This document shows positions 25,950 through 33,788 of a stretch of DNA of 64,000 bases, in pieces; position 1 is the stretch's first letter, and each line of letters starts with the position of its first letter. Below the pieces are notes generated by a model. The model was not told the origin of the DNA, ran no database searches, and saw only the letters and a program-made list of their open reading frames with translations. Origin of the DNA: Virgibacillus doumboii (lineage in GTDB: Bacteria; Bacillota; Bacilli; Bacillales; Amphibacillaceae). Both the position numbers and the translations under genes were made by a program. Location: assembly GCF_902806455.1 (NCBI RefSeq), contig NZ_CADCWQ010000001.1, positions 2,666,001 through 2,730,000 on the forward strand, in the 5' to 3' direction.

Positions 25950-26207
25950 TCAAAATAATAACTCATAGACTTCGTTTAATTCGCTGACACGTATATCGTT
26001 CTGAACATTTTTGGCATAGTTAATTTCCCGTTCAAGTACATCATTTAAATATGCCATTTCTCTGTCGTCCAGAGTTTTTACAAAATCACCCTCGCTATCA
26101 TAGTCCGCAGATTCCAGCTTTTGATTAATTTGCTGACAAAGCTCATGCTCACTGTAATTAGCCAATGATTCACGCAAATATTTTAATGTATCGTCGATGA
26201 TGATCAC
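25950..26207 (-). CDS. csgA: Sporulation-specific small acid-soluble-type protein CsgA
   Basis: An 85-residue acidic protein closely following the B. subtilis CsgA pattern as I recall it: TLKYLRESLANYSEHELCQQ, FVKTLDDREMAYLNDVLERE and SELNEVYELL at the end. CsgA is made in the forespore under late sporulation sigma control. The start is GTG at 26207, which lies two bases after the stop of the upstream small gene, indicating coupled translation. Its presence supports a spore-forming host. Confidence 0.85.
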   Translation of the reverse strand: MIIIDDTLKYLRESLANYSEHELCQQINQKLESADYDSEGDFVKTLDDREMAYLNDVLEREINYAKNVQNDIRVSELNEVYELLF

Positions 26208-26209
26208 CC

Positions 26210-26350
26210 TTAAATTCTTGTGTTTTTCTTTTTCGCCCGGTGTTCAGGCTTTGACTTTGGCAGCTGGTCTGCCATATCCTCTGATTGTCCTTGCGGGTTA
26301 ACACTCGAGTTAACTCTGCGTTTACTCCAGTTATCATTTTTTTCACTCAT
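26210..26350 (-). CDS. Small basic protein coupled to csgA, 46 aa
   Basis: ATG at 26350 follows GGAGGTG. The peptide is polar, with Asn and Ser early (SVNPQGQSEDM) and a basic tail (PEHRAKKKNTRI). It has no membrane segment. The stop codon is followed within two bases by the csgA start, so it probably belongs to the same sporulation operon and may be a minor spore protein. I do not recognise the family with certainty. Confidence 0.6.
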   Translation of the reverse strand: MSEKNDNWSKRRVNSSVNPQGQSEDMADQLPKSKPEHRAKKKNTRI

Positions 26351-26488
26351 TTTCTTAACACCTCCATTTTCTAGTGTTTCTGAAAATGAACTCGATTATG
26401 CTAAAAAAAGCCCATACCATATTGGAAAACTAGATAACACGCACTACTATCCCATGATTGATGAGGGTAAATAGGCAGCTGCATTTGA

Positions 26489-26667
26489 CGGACATATTTT
26501 CCTTTATTTTCAGAAATAACCCTTAATTTGTTGTTTATCTGGACAAATGTTCCGTTATTCAACTAAAATTACACAGAATCACTACGATTTATGATGAATA
26601 ACGGAATAGATGTCTGCGAACATCATAAAAACACTGCCTTTGTCACTATTAACGGAAAATATGTCCG
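26489..26667. repeat. Nested palindromic element, 179 bp
   Basis: Outer arms CGGACATATTTTCC (26489-26502) and GGAAAATATGTCCG (26654-26667) are perfect 14-bp inverted repeats. Inner arms TTCCGTTATTCA (26550-26561) and TGAATAACGGAA (26595-26606) are a perfect 12-bp pair. No coding frame lies inside. It looks like a non-autonomous mobile element or a paired-hairpin repeat. Confidence 0.65.
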
Positions 26668-26732
26668 CTTGAAGGGCTTCCGTAAACTAAATTGAATTAT
26701 GTATTGAAGAGCTGGTGCAGTTTAATCTGCAC

Positions 26733-26765
26733 AAAAAAACGATGCCCTGCTGTCAGGACACCATT
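26733..26765 (-). terminator. Terminator of the acyl-CoA ligase gene
   Basis: GGTGTCCTG and CAGGGCATC pair around ACAG on the minus strand, followed by GTTTTTTTG. Confidence 0.65.
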
Positions 26766-26775
26766 TTCCAACCTG

Positions 26776-28380
26776 CTATTTCTCTCCAAGCCCTTCATAC
26801 TGATCCCTTAACGAACGCTTCAGCACTTTCCCGCTTGGATTTTTTGGCAGTTGATTGGTAAAATCTACGTACTTTGGAACTTTGAACTTGGAAAGCCTGT
26901 CTTCACAAAATTCCATGACAGCTTCACTTTTCAGACTTGCACCTTCTTTTGGCACAATGATTGCTGTCACCGCTTCAATCCAGTACGCATCAGGGATACC
27001 GATTATGGCAACTTCCGATACACCATCCATCTGATAAATCGTTTCTTCAACCTCACGACTTGAAACATTCACACCGCCTGTATTAATCATATCCTTTTTG
27101 CGGTCAATAATTGTTATATAGCCTTCCTCGTCCATTACACCCAGGTCCCCACTATGGAACCAGCCGCCGGAAAAAACTTCTGCCGTCTTCTCCGGATCAT
27201 GCAAATAACCCTTCATTGTATGTGGTGTACGGTGAACAATCTCACCAACTTCGCCACGTGCAACTTCATTATTATCATCATCGACTATTTTCGTTTGTAC
27301 GTTCAAAGTCGGCACCCCAGCTGACCCCAGTTTCCGCAATTGATCCCCAGGCTGTAGTGCTGTTGCAAGTGGAGCGACCTCCGTCTGTCCGTAAAAATTC
27401 CAGAACTGTGCATTCGGCAGCCGTTCAGCAAGCTCTTTCAAAATTTCCCGCGGCATGATTGCGGCACCATAATAGCATTTTTTCAGCGAGGACAGGTCCC
27501 GCTCATCAAATTCCGGATGCCTCAACAGTGCAATCCAGACAGTCGGCGGGGCAAACAGCTGTGTCGCACCTTCTTCTTCAATTGTTTTTAAAATAACTTC
27601 AGGACTTGCTGCTCCCAAAATTATTCCGCTCGATCCAACGTAAATACTTGGTCCCAGAAACACATGTAACTGTGCACTGTGATAAAGTGGCAAGGCATGG
27701 ACCGCGACGTCCTCTGCTGCCATTTTCCCGTCAACAATACAGCTGACATATTCACTTATTAGACTTTTATGAGAAAGCATAACACCTTTAGGCCGGGATT
27801 CCGTTCCACTCGTATACAACACATGTGCAAGGTCATCATCCACAATATCAGCATCAACAAAATCAACTGGCTGATCTTCCCTCACAGCCGCCAAAGTTAC
27901 CCAGTCAGCAAGATCACCGTCGTATGTACCGAGTGTATCCATTAAATAACGATGCCTGATTTCCAGTCTCCCGGCTGATTGATCCAGCACCTGTGCGAAT
28001 TCTTCCGAGGCAATAAAACCGCTGACCTCCGCATGTTCCACAATATACTGCACATCCTCAACCGACAGCATGTAATTGATCGGAATCATTACAGCACCAA
28101 TCCTGGCCAATGCAAAATTCACTACAACAAAGTCCAGACTGTTTTTGGACATTACGGTTACCATATCACCTTTTTTCATCCCATCTTCCAGAAATGCATG
28201 TGCTGTCTGGTTAACCAGGTCATCCAGTTCCGCATAATTCAACCGCTGTCCATCATAGGCAACCGCAAACTTCTCAGGCATCCGGTCGCGTGTTCGTGCC
28301 AGCAGATCACCAAGTGTGTTCCTTCGTGCCCGTTCCAACATCCTGCTAAGATCACCATGTACATTTGTTTCCGTGTTCAT
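26776..28380 (-). CDS. Long-chain-fatty-acid / acyl-CoA ligase (AMP-forming)
   Basis: A 534-residue adenylate-forming enzyme. Key motifs: ATP-binding YTSGTESRPKGVMLSH near residue 185, FYGQTEVAPL, GWFHSGDLGVMDEEGYITI near residue 415, the hinge DRKKDMINTGG and the C-terminal catalytic Lys in NPSGKVLKRSLR. It activates a carboxylic acid to its CoA thioester. ATG at 28380 has GAGGAGTGG upstream. It is a single-gene unit; chain length is not evident. Confidence 0.92.
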   Translation of the reverse strand: MNTETNVHGDLSRMLERARRNTLGDLLARTRDRMPEKFAVAYDGQRLNYAELDDLVNQTAHAFLEDGMKKGDMVTVMSKNSLDFVVVNFALARIGAVMIPINYMLSVEDVQYIVEHAEVSGFIASEEFAQVLDQSAGRLEIRHRYLMDTLGTYDGDLADWVTLAAVREDQPVDFVDADIVDDDLAHVLYTSGTESRPKGVMLSHKSLISEYVSCIVDGKMAAEDVAVHALPLYHSAQLHVFLGPSIYVGSSGIILGAASPEVILKTIEEEGATQLFAPPTVWIALLRHPEFDERDLSSLKKCYYGAAIMPREILKELAERLPNAQFWNFYGQTEVAPLATALQPGDQLRKLGSAGVPTLNVQTKIVDDDNNEVARGEVGEIVHRTPHTMKGYLHDPEKTAEVFSGGWFHSGDLGVMDEEGYITIIDRKKDMINTGGVNVSSREVEETIYQMDGVSEVAIIGIPDAYWIEAVTAIIVPKEGASLKSEAVMEFCEDRLSKFKVPKYVDFTNQLPKNPSGKVLKRSLRDQYEGLGEK

Positions 28381-28528
28381 TTTTCCACTCCTCAAATGAT
28401 TTTTCGATGACTTATGTGCTGAATATTCTTTCTTTTAGTTTAATTCAGATAAAGGACAAAGACAAGTATGGAACAGCGTCTTCTTTTGCCAAAAAAACTC
28501 GAATTACGGGGGTTTTACGCACAAATAA

Positions 28529-28553
28529 GCGAACAGTATTTTCTACTGTTCGC
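28529..28553 (-). terminator. Hairpin downstream of the gene at 28565
   Basis: GCGAACAGTA and TACTGTTCGC form a perfect 10-bp stem with a five-base loop; the following T run is weak. Confidence 0.45.
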
Positions 28554-28564
28554 CACTAAGGTTA

Positions 28565-29053
28565 TTATTCATTTTTAAAAACAATGTCATCCTCAATATT
28601 GCGGGGTTCTCTGTTTCTGAAGATAAAGAACTGAATCGGCATTGTGATTGTACAAGAAATAATGACAAATACCATATGAAGTGCTTCATTGCTGGAATAC
28701 CGTTGGACAATGAAATAAAAACCATATATCAACAAAATATTTGGAATGATGCCGATAAAAGGAATAAACCATGATAAAACAAAGGCTCCAGCCATGGTTA
28801 TACCGTAAATTAAGGTGAATTTACCTCGCATTGATTCATGTACATCATTTTCAACAAGCTGCGTAATTAAAAACAAATTGACAATCGGTATCCAGGCCAT
28901 CCATGCCAAGTCAGCCTTCCCTTCCCGTTTCGCGATCTTGAACAATCCTATTGCCATTAAAATATGAAAAATAAGTGCAACTACTGATACAAACAGTATA
29001 AAAATCAAAAAGAATCCCGCCAGAAAAATAAAAAAGCCTTCTTCCTGCGTCAT
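28565..29053 (-). CDS. Hypothetical polytopic membrane protein, 162 aa
   Basis: Four hydrophobic segments are seen with a short loop KREGKADLAWMAWIPIVNLF, which resembles DUF5684/PLDc_N-like small membrane proteins that carry a 'WIPIVN' turn. The start is ATG at 29053 with AAGGGGG. It precedes no clear partner but lies next to the RDD and SppA genes in the same direction, so may share their transcript. Function unknown. Confidence 0.7.
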   Translation of the reverse strand: MTQEEGFFIFLAGFFLIFILFVSVVALIFHILMAIGLFKIAKREGKADLAWMAWIPIVNLFLITQLVENDVHESMRGKFTLIYGITMAGAFVLSWFIPFIGIIPNILLIYGFYFIVQRYSSNEALHMVFVIISCTITMPIQFFIFRNREPRNIEDDIVFKNE

Positions 29054-29108
29054 TTAAATCCCCCTTGTTCTATTAATGAACCCAGGCAGCTATGTACCCG
29101 GGTTTATT

Positions 29109-29573
29109 TTACCTGTCAAATACAACGCGTGTGTTGCCAATGATGTCATGAATGCCCTGCTTTTCCGGGGCAAACGCAACAAAAAGATAAAGTACTCCTG
29201 TAACAAAAAACACGCGATGCAGAAATCGTCCGACAACTTCTCTAAAAAGAAGATCGTTCCACTTCAGCGGTTCTGCATCCTCCCGGACAACGCGCAGGCC
29301 AAATATCATTTTGCCAAGTGTCTGGCCAAAGTATTTCGTCATCAGCAGGAAGTACAAATAAATAACAATCACACTGACAATACCGGTTAGTGTCCAGAAC
29401 CCGACATCCACTCCGCCTCCATCATTGATAAAACGAAATGGTGTAAGGAGGATGCCGTTAACACTAAACACGATTACCAAATCAGCCAAGTATGCCCAAA
29501 AGCGCATCCAAAAGCCCGCATAGTTTCGTTCAACTGTTTCCGATGTTGTGTATTCTACCTGATTTTCGTCCAT
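29109..29573 (-). CDS. RDD-family membrane protein
   Basis: A 154-residue protein with NYAGFWMRFWAYLADLVIVF (the Arg-Asp-Asp-type first segment), the loop TKYFGQTLGKMIFGLRVV and RFLHRVFF. Three membrane segments are visible. RDD proteins have been linked to transport or to membrane proteostasis. AAGGAGGTG precedes the ATG. It starts 12 bases after the sppA stop, so it is in the sppA operon, as in Bacillus. Confidence 0.88.
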   Translation of the reverse strand: MDENQVEYTTSETVERNYAGFWMRFWAYLADLVIVFSVNGILLTPFRFINDGGGVDVGFWTLTGIVSVIVIYLYFLLMTKYFGQTLGKMIFGLRVVREDAEPLKWNDLLFREVVGRFLHRVFFVTGVLYLFVAFAPEKQGIHDIIGNTRVVFDR

Positions 29574-29585
29574 GACGGCACCTCC

Positions 29586-30584
29586 TTATTTAGAATATAG
29601 ATACATGGCACGCGGCCCATTGGATTCACGAAGTAGCTCCGTCAGTCCGAACAAATCATTCTTTGCACCGAACATGCTTTGAACTGCTCCGCCCAGGAAT
29701 TGATTAAATTCGAAGCCATTTTTGTATTCAATAACCTTTGCATTTGTCCAGCCATTGTCTTCTTCCATCATGGCTATGGTGTCCTCCATGGAACCCAACG
29801 CGTCCACAAGACCATTTTCTTTTGCCTGTTCTCCAGTGTACACGCGGCCATCGCCAAGTTCACGTACTTTTGATTCAGACATGTCACGTCCTTCAACAAT
29901 CACCTGCACAAAATCTGCATACATATCATCAATCATCGTTTGTAAAATTTCGCGTTCCTCATCAGTCATTTTACGTGACGGTGACATAATATCCTTGAAT
30001 TCACCACTTTTAATCGTGTTAAAATTAATACCATGCTTGTTGGCGAATTCAGCATAATTGATGCTTTCCATAATAACGCCTATCGAACCGGTCAATGTGG
30101 CAGGGTGAGCAACTATCTTGTCAGCCGGTGCAGATACATAATACCCGCCGGAAGCAGCTGTATTGCCCATCGACACATAAACAGGCTTATTATATTCTTC
30201 TTTTACTTCAACAATTTTGTCATGAATTTCATCACTCTCGACTACACCACCGCCGGGAGTATTTACTCGTAAAATAATCCCATCAACAGTCCGGTCCTCA
30301 CCGGCAGTCTCAATCATATCCAGGAATCGTTCATGATTATAGGCACCGGTGTTTAAGAGTGATGCAGCAGAGGTATTTTGAATGACACCCTCCAGTTCCA
30401 GTACGGCAATTTTACTACCTGTACCTTCCTCAACAACCTCTTCCTGAAATTTTTTTGATGCATCAGGAAGTTTAAACATATCCTGAAAATTAGCTGTTGC
30501 GATACTTGATACAAATTGAAATCCAACTGATACTACAAATAAACCGACCGCAATAGCAAGTGCGATCCAACGTTTCGTGTTCAA
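29586..30584 (-). CDS. sppA: Signal peptide peptidase SppA
   Basis: A 332-residue membrane-anchored serine protease (S49). An N-terminal helix (WIALAIAVGLFVVSVGF) is followed by the protease fold with catalytic Ser in NTAASGGYYVSAPADK and Lys in SGEFKDIMSPSRK. It digests leftover signal peptides at the membrane. The start is TTG at 30584, eight bases after GGAGG, giving an N-terminus like that of B. subtilis SppA; upstream ATG codons overlap the ribosome site. It heads an operon with the RDD gene. Confidence 0.92.
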   Translation of the reverse strand: MNTKRWIALAIAVGLFVVSVGFQFVSSIATANFQDMFKLPDASKKFQEEVVEEGTGSKIAVLELEGVIQNTSAASLLNTGAYNHERFLDMIETAGEDRTVDGIILRVNTPGGGVVESDEIHDKIVEVKEEYNKPVYVSMGNTAASGGYYVSAPADKIVAHPATLTGSIGVIMESINYAEFANKHGINFNTIKSGEFKDIMSPSRKMTDEEREILQTMIDDMYADFVQVIVEGRDMSESKVRELGDGRVYTGEQAKENGLVDALGSMEDTIAMMEEDNGWTNAKVIEYKNGFEFNQFLGGAVQSMFGAKNDLFGLTELLRESNGPRAMYLYSK

Positions 30585-30675
30585 TTTCATGTCCTCCATT
30601 TCATCCATGCTGATATGTATTACTACTATCATACATTATTTTGTGGTATATCTTTACTATGAGGGGGAATTTACT

Positions 30676-31137
30676 ATTTTATCTAAATGGTCCATCTATC
30701 AACTAATATCACTGCTTTATATCATAATTTTGTTTTATATCGTTGAACAATTTAATGATACACCGCCGTCATCCCTGATGATTATGGGATTTATCATTGC
30801 CATTGTAGGCTGGATTTATGTGATGCTGTATCTTCAGCTGAAAAAGAAGCCTGATTTACTCGAGCATCCCATTTGGGGAAAAATGCCGTTTATTATATTC
30901 GGTATCGGATTACTGGCGTTTATTCTTTTCATCGTTTCCGCAGATATGGGCCCGCTGAATTCGCTGATTACAGCTAATCGCAGCCTGCTTTATGTATTCA
31001 TCATGTTTTTTGTCCTGTTGCTTTTCCTTTTTGTCATGTCACTTGTGCATAAGCTCAGCGAGTCCAAACACAATGTACTGAATCATACATTGTTTGCGAC
31101 CATTGCGCTATTAATCATAACCTTGTTCATGCTGTAG
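30676..31137 (+). CDS. Hypothetical polytopic membrane protein, about 153 aa
   Basis: Five hydrophobic segments with short loops (YLQLKKKPDLLEHPIWGK). The frame is open upstream to an ATG at 30577, but that would run into the divergent sppA start. The only good ribosome site, GAGGGGGA at 30661, lies before an ATT (30676), so an AUU start or a mutated start codon is possible. The next ATG is much further in. Function not recognised. Confidence 0.6.
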   Translation: MLSKWSIYQLISLLYIIILFYIVEQFNDTPPSSLMIMGFIIAIVGWIYVMLYLQLKKKPDLLEHPIWGKMPFIIFGIGLLAFILFIVSADMGPLNSLITANRSLLYVFIMFFVLLLFLFVMSLVHKLSESKHNVLNHTLFATIALLIITLFML

Positions 31138-31162
31138 TTGGATTGACGCGGGTCAATCCAAC
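31137..31162. terminator. Bidirectional terminator hairpin
   Basis: GTTGGATTGAC and GTCAATCCAAC pair perfectly around GCGG, between convergent genes and overlapping the end of the YdbC-like gene. Confidence 0.6.
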
Positions 31163-31371
31163 TCATTCAAAGCAGTTTTCAGATTCGTCAGGTCCTCTTC
31201 CGTTAATGTAACGCCTTTTCCCATCTTCGCTTTATCCGGTGCCCAGTCCCGCAAGTCATATTTCGGGTCACGCCCGTTCCAGCTTACCAGGTTAAGTTCT
31301 TTCGTCCACCCTTTTGGTGATTTGGAAAGCACTGCGATTGTTTCAATAATTTCATATTTTATATCGGCCAT
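31153..31371 (-). CDS. YdbC/PC4-family single-stranded nucleic-acid-binding protein
   Basis: A 72-residue protein. IKYEIIETIAVLSKSPKGWT and KELNLVSWNGRDPKYDLRDW match the YdbC family, whose fold resembles the transcription coactivator PC4 and binds single-stranded DNA or RNA. AAGGAGAAG precedes the ATG. It starts 12 bases after the upstream SDR stop, suggesting co-transcription. Confidence 0.88.
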   Translation of the reverse strand: MADIKYEIIETIAVLSKSPKGWTKELNLVSWNGRDPKYDLRDWAPDKAKMGKGVTLTEEDLTNLKTALNELD

Positions 31372-31383
31372 TTCATCTTCTCC

Positions 31384-31983
31384 TTAATACACTTCATAAT
31401 TTTTTCCTGTTTGTGCACCTTCCACACTTTTAACATATGCACGGGCTACACGGTTAACCGGGACCGGATCAAACCCTTTGAACAAGTGACCAATCCTTTC
31501 CCATGATTCCTGCACAATATTAGGACTGACGCTATTTATCCGGATCCCCCTTGGCATTTCAATTGCAGAGGCTTTTACAAATGCTTTGACGCCGCCATTT
31601 GCCATTGCAGCAGAAGAACCCAGTGGAATTGGATCATCCATCATTACGCCGGTTGTTAAGGTGAAACTACCACCATCATTAACATAGCCCAATCCTAACA
31701 ATACCAAATTTATTTGTCCCTTTAATTTACTTTCGATTCCTTTTTCGTTTAGTTCCGGTGTCAAATCAGAAACCGATGCAAAATTGGCACCACCTGCAGC
31801 ATTGACGACAGCATCAACCTTTCCAACCTGTTCATACATGTTTCTAATGCTCTCTTCGGATGTGTTATCCACGGAAACATCCGCCCCATTTCGTCCGGCA
31901 CGAATAATCTCATGTTCTTTTTCTAAAGCTTTCACAATCTCACTTCCAACTGTACCGCTCGCACCAACAACTAGAACTCTCAT
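31384..31983 (-). CDS. Short-chain dehydrogenase/reductase, 199 aa
   Basis: A compact SDR with VLVVGASGTVGSEIVKAL at the start, NAAGGANF near residue 61 and a C-terminal part lacking a clear YxxxK (SAAMANGGVKAFVKA occupies that place). This matches the atypical short SDRs seen in Bacillus, where Tyr is replaced. Substrate unknown; catalytic competence uncertain. AAGGGGTG precedes the ATG. Confidence 0.82.
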   Translation of the reverse strand: MRVLVVGASGTVGSEIVKALEKEHEIIRAGRNGADVSVDNTSEESIRNMYEQVGKVDAVVNAAGGANFASVSDLTPELNEKGIESKLKGQINLVLLGLGYVNDGGSFTLTTGVMMDDPIPLGSSAAMANGGVKAFVKASAIEMPRGIRINSVSPNIVQESWERIGHLFKGFDPVPVNRVARAYVKSVEGAQTGKNYEVY

Positions 31984-32001
31984 CGTAAAACACCCCTTAT
32001 T

Positions 32002-32613
32002 TTAAAAATATAGCTTTCGACTGCGTTTCGCCCTTTTTGATCTTGGTGGAAAATAACCGCGATCATAAATCCGGCCTTTTGATATATTACACCCTTCTAA
32101 AAACATATCCATGTCATCCGTCTCATATTCCTCAAAAGCCTTTAATAAAATTTTTGCAGCGACTCGTGCATCCTCCAGTGCATGGTGGTGTTCAAATGTA
32201 ATCCCATGGTGTGCCGCAAGTGTATTCAGTTTATGGTTTGTGAGTTCCGGCCACACCCGTCTGGAAATGTTCGCTGTGCAAAGGTAATCCATAGTAGGGT
32301 ATGTAAGATTGAAGTAGTCCAGTGTATGCCGGATAACACTCATATCAAAACTCGCATTATGTGCAACAACTATATTACGAGACAAATAGCTATTAAGTTT
32401 CGGCCAAATTTCTGCAAATGTCGGTACATCAGCTACGTCCTCCTCACGGATACCATGAATCCCCGTGTTAAAAGAACTGAAACGCATCATAGGATTTATT
32501 AAACTGTAAAATTCATCGGTAATCCCGTTCTCATTGGCAACAACCAACCCGATTGCACATGGGCTGTTCCGCTTCTCATTTGCCGTTTCAAAATCGATGG
32601 ATACGAAATTCAT
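32002..32613 (-). CDS. DEDDh 3'-5' exonuclease (DnaQ/epsilon-like)
   Basis: A 203-residue exonuclease with ExoI FVSIDFETAN (Asp, Glu), ExoII VVAHNASFDMSVI (Asp) and ExoIII HHALEDARVAAKI (His, Asp). It trims single-stranded DNA or RNA 3' ends. The ATG at 32613 has AAAGGAGGG upstream; the longer frame to 32676 has none. The basic end (RSKRAKRSRK) may help bind nucleic acid. Confidence 0.92.
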   Translation of the reverse strand: MNFVSIDFETANEKRNSPCAIGLVVANENGITDEFYSLINPMMRFSSFNTGIHGIREEDVADVPTFAEIWPKLNSYLSRNIVVAHNASFDMSVIRHTLDYFNLTYPTMDYLCTANISRRVWPELTNHKLNTLAAHHGITFEHHHALEDARVAAKILLKAFEEYETDDMDMFLEGCNISKGRIYDRGYFPPRSKRAKRSRKLYF

Positions 32614-32756
32614 GGGCGCGCCCTCCTTTAAAACCCCTTTTAAAATAAATATTAACATATTAAGCCATTGAATCACCTTCTAAAAGAATTTCAAATTTTT
32701 CTTGACATTCCATTCATTCACATGTAAAGTATTCATTAATTTAATAAAAAAGTAAT

Positions 32757-32860
32757 TTTCTTATCCAGAGAGGTGGAGGGACTGGCCCTTTGAAACCTCA
32801 GCAACAGGTTTTTTAATACTGTGCTAATTCCAGAAGCGTAAAGCTTGAAGATAAGAAGAG
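32757..32860 (+). ncRNA. SAM-I (S-box) riboswitch aptamer
   Basis: The conserved S-box core is present in order: TTATCCAGAGAGGTGGAGGG, ACTGGCCCTTTGAAACCTC, AGCAACAGG, then GTGCTAATTCCAG. P1 arms are TTCTTATC (32758-32765) and GATAAGAA (32850-32857). It binds S-adenosylmethionine and controls the operon behind it. Confidence 0.95.
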
Positions 32861-32925
32861 TGAATAATATACGATGTTAAACCCTCTTCTTATTTTATAG
32901 AATGGGGGTTTATTTTTGGTTTTTA
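32851..32925 (+). terminator. S-box expression platform: antiterminator and terminator
   Basis: ATAAGAAGAG (32851-32860), which contains most of the 3' P1 arm, can pair with CTCTTCTTAT (32884-32893) as an antiterminator. The competing terminator pairs TAAACCC (32878-32884) with GGGTTTA (32906-32912), followed by TTTTTGGTTTTT. With SAM bound, P1 forms and the terminator wins, so the operon is on when SAM is low. Confidence 0.85.
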
Positions 32926-33028
32926 ATCAGTAACCAGTATGTAATTATCAATAGAAATATGGAAGAACGCACAAAAGATGGATGGTTGGAAGCATAATCT
33001 ATAAAACAATCTATGAGGTGATACGCTT

Positions 33029-33766
33029 ATGTCAAACGAACTAATCAATGCAATTAATCTGTTGAAAGAAAAAGAATGGATAGATCTGACACATGAATTC
33101 GGACCTGATTCGCCACATTTTTCAGCATTTGATCCAGCTGATTTCAAGACATTATTTGACCATAATGACGGATTTTTTGCCCAAAGCTTTACATTCCCGG
33201 GGCAATATGGAACACACCTGGATGCGCCAATCCATTTTGTGCGCGACTCCAGATACTTAGATGAACTGGATTTAAAAGAATTGGTTTTACCACTTGTTGT
33301 GATCGATAAATCGAAGGAAGCCGCTGAAAATAATGACTTTACGTTAGCGGTGGATGATATTTTGCAGTTTGAGGAAGAACACGGTGAAATTGAGGCCGGA
33401 ACATTTGTTGCGTTACGGACAGATTGGGGCAAGCGTTGGCCAGACCAAAAAGCATTCGACAACAAGGATGCTGAAGGTAATAACCATGCACCAGGCTGGT
33501 CGGTTGACGCATTGAAGTTTTTATTTGAGGAACGAAAAATAAATGCAGTTGGCCACGAAACATTTGATACAGATGCCGCGGTTGATTTTCAAAAAAATGG
33601 CGCTCTCTTAGCAGAATATTATGTGCTTGATCAAGATACTTACCAAGTTGAATTATTAACTAACTTGGACAAGGTCCCTGCGAAAGGCGCAGTCATCTAT
33701 AATATCGTACCTAAGGCAGATAAAGCATCCGGATTTCCAGTACGGTCATTCGCAATCCTACCATAA
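33029..33766 (+). CDS. Cyclase-family (kynurenine formamidase-like) metal hydrolase
   Basis: A 245-residue protein of the cyclase family with IDLTHEFGPDSPHF near residue 19 and the metal motif GQYGTHLDAPIHF near residue 64 (HxGTHxDxPxH-like). GHETFDTDA follows near residue 175. Members hydrolyse formyl amides or cyclic substrates. It is the first gene behind a SAM-I riboswitch and 22 bases ahead of a MetE-like gene, so its job should lie in sulfur or methionine metabolism; the substrate is unknown. Confidence 0.9.
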   Translation: MSNELINAINLLKEKEWIDLTHEFGPDSPHFSAFDPADFKTLFDHNDGFFAQSFTFPGQYGTHLDAPIHFVRDSRYLDELDLKELVLPLVVIDKSKEAAENNDFTLAVDDILQFEEEHGEIEAGTFVALRTDWGKRWPDQKAFDNKDAEGNNHAPGWSVDALKFLFEERKINAVGHETFDTDAAVDFQKNGALLAEYYVLDQDTYQVELLTNLDKVPAKGAVIYNIVPKADKASGFPVRSFAILP

Positions 33767-33788
33767 TATAAAAGAAAGAAGGAATAAT

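Noticed and set aside
32757..32860. T-box or other riboswitch class
   Set aside because: No GGGTGGNACCGCG element; the sequence matches the S-box core.
32923..33465. 180-codon minus-strand frame opposite the cyclase gene
   Set aside because: It lies fully antisense to a confidently assigned gene and covers the 3' end of the riboswitch platform; Ser/Phe-rich composition is typical of antisense frames.
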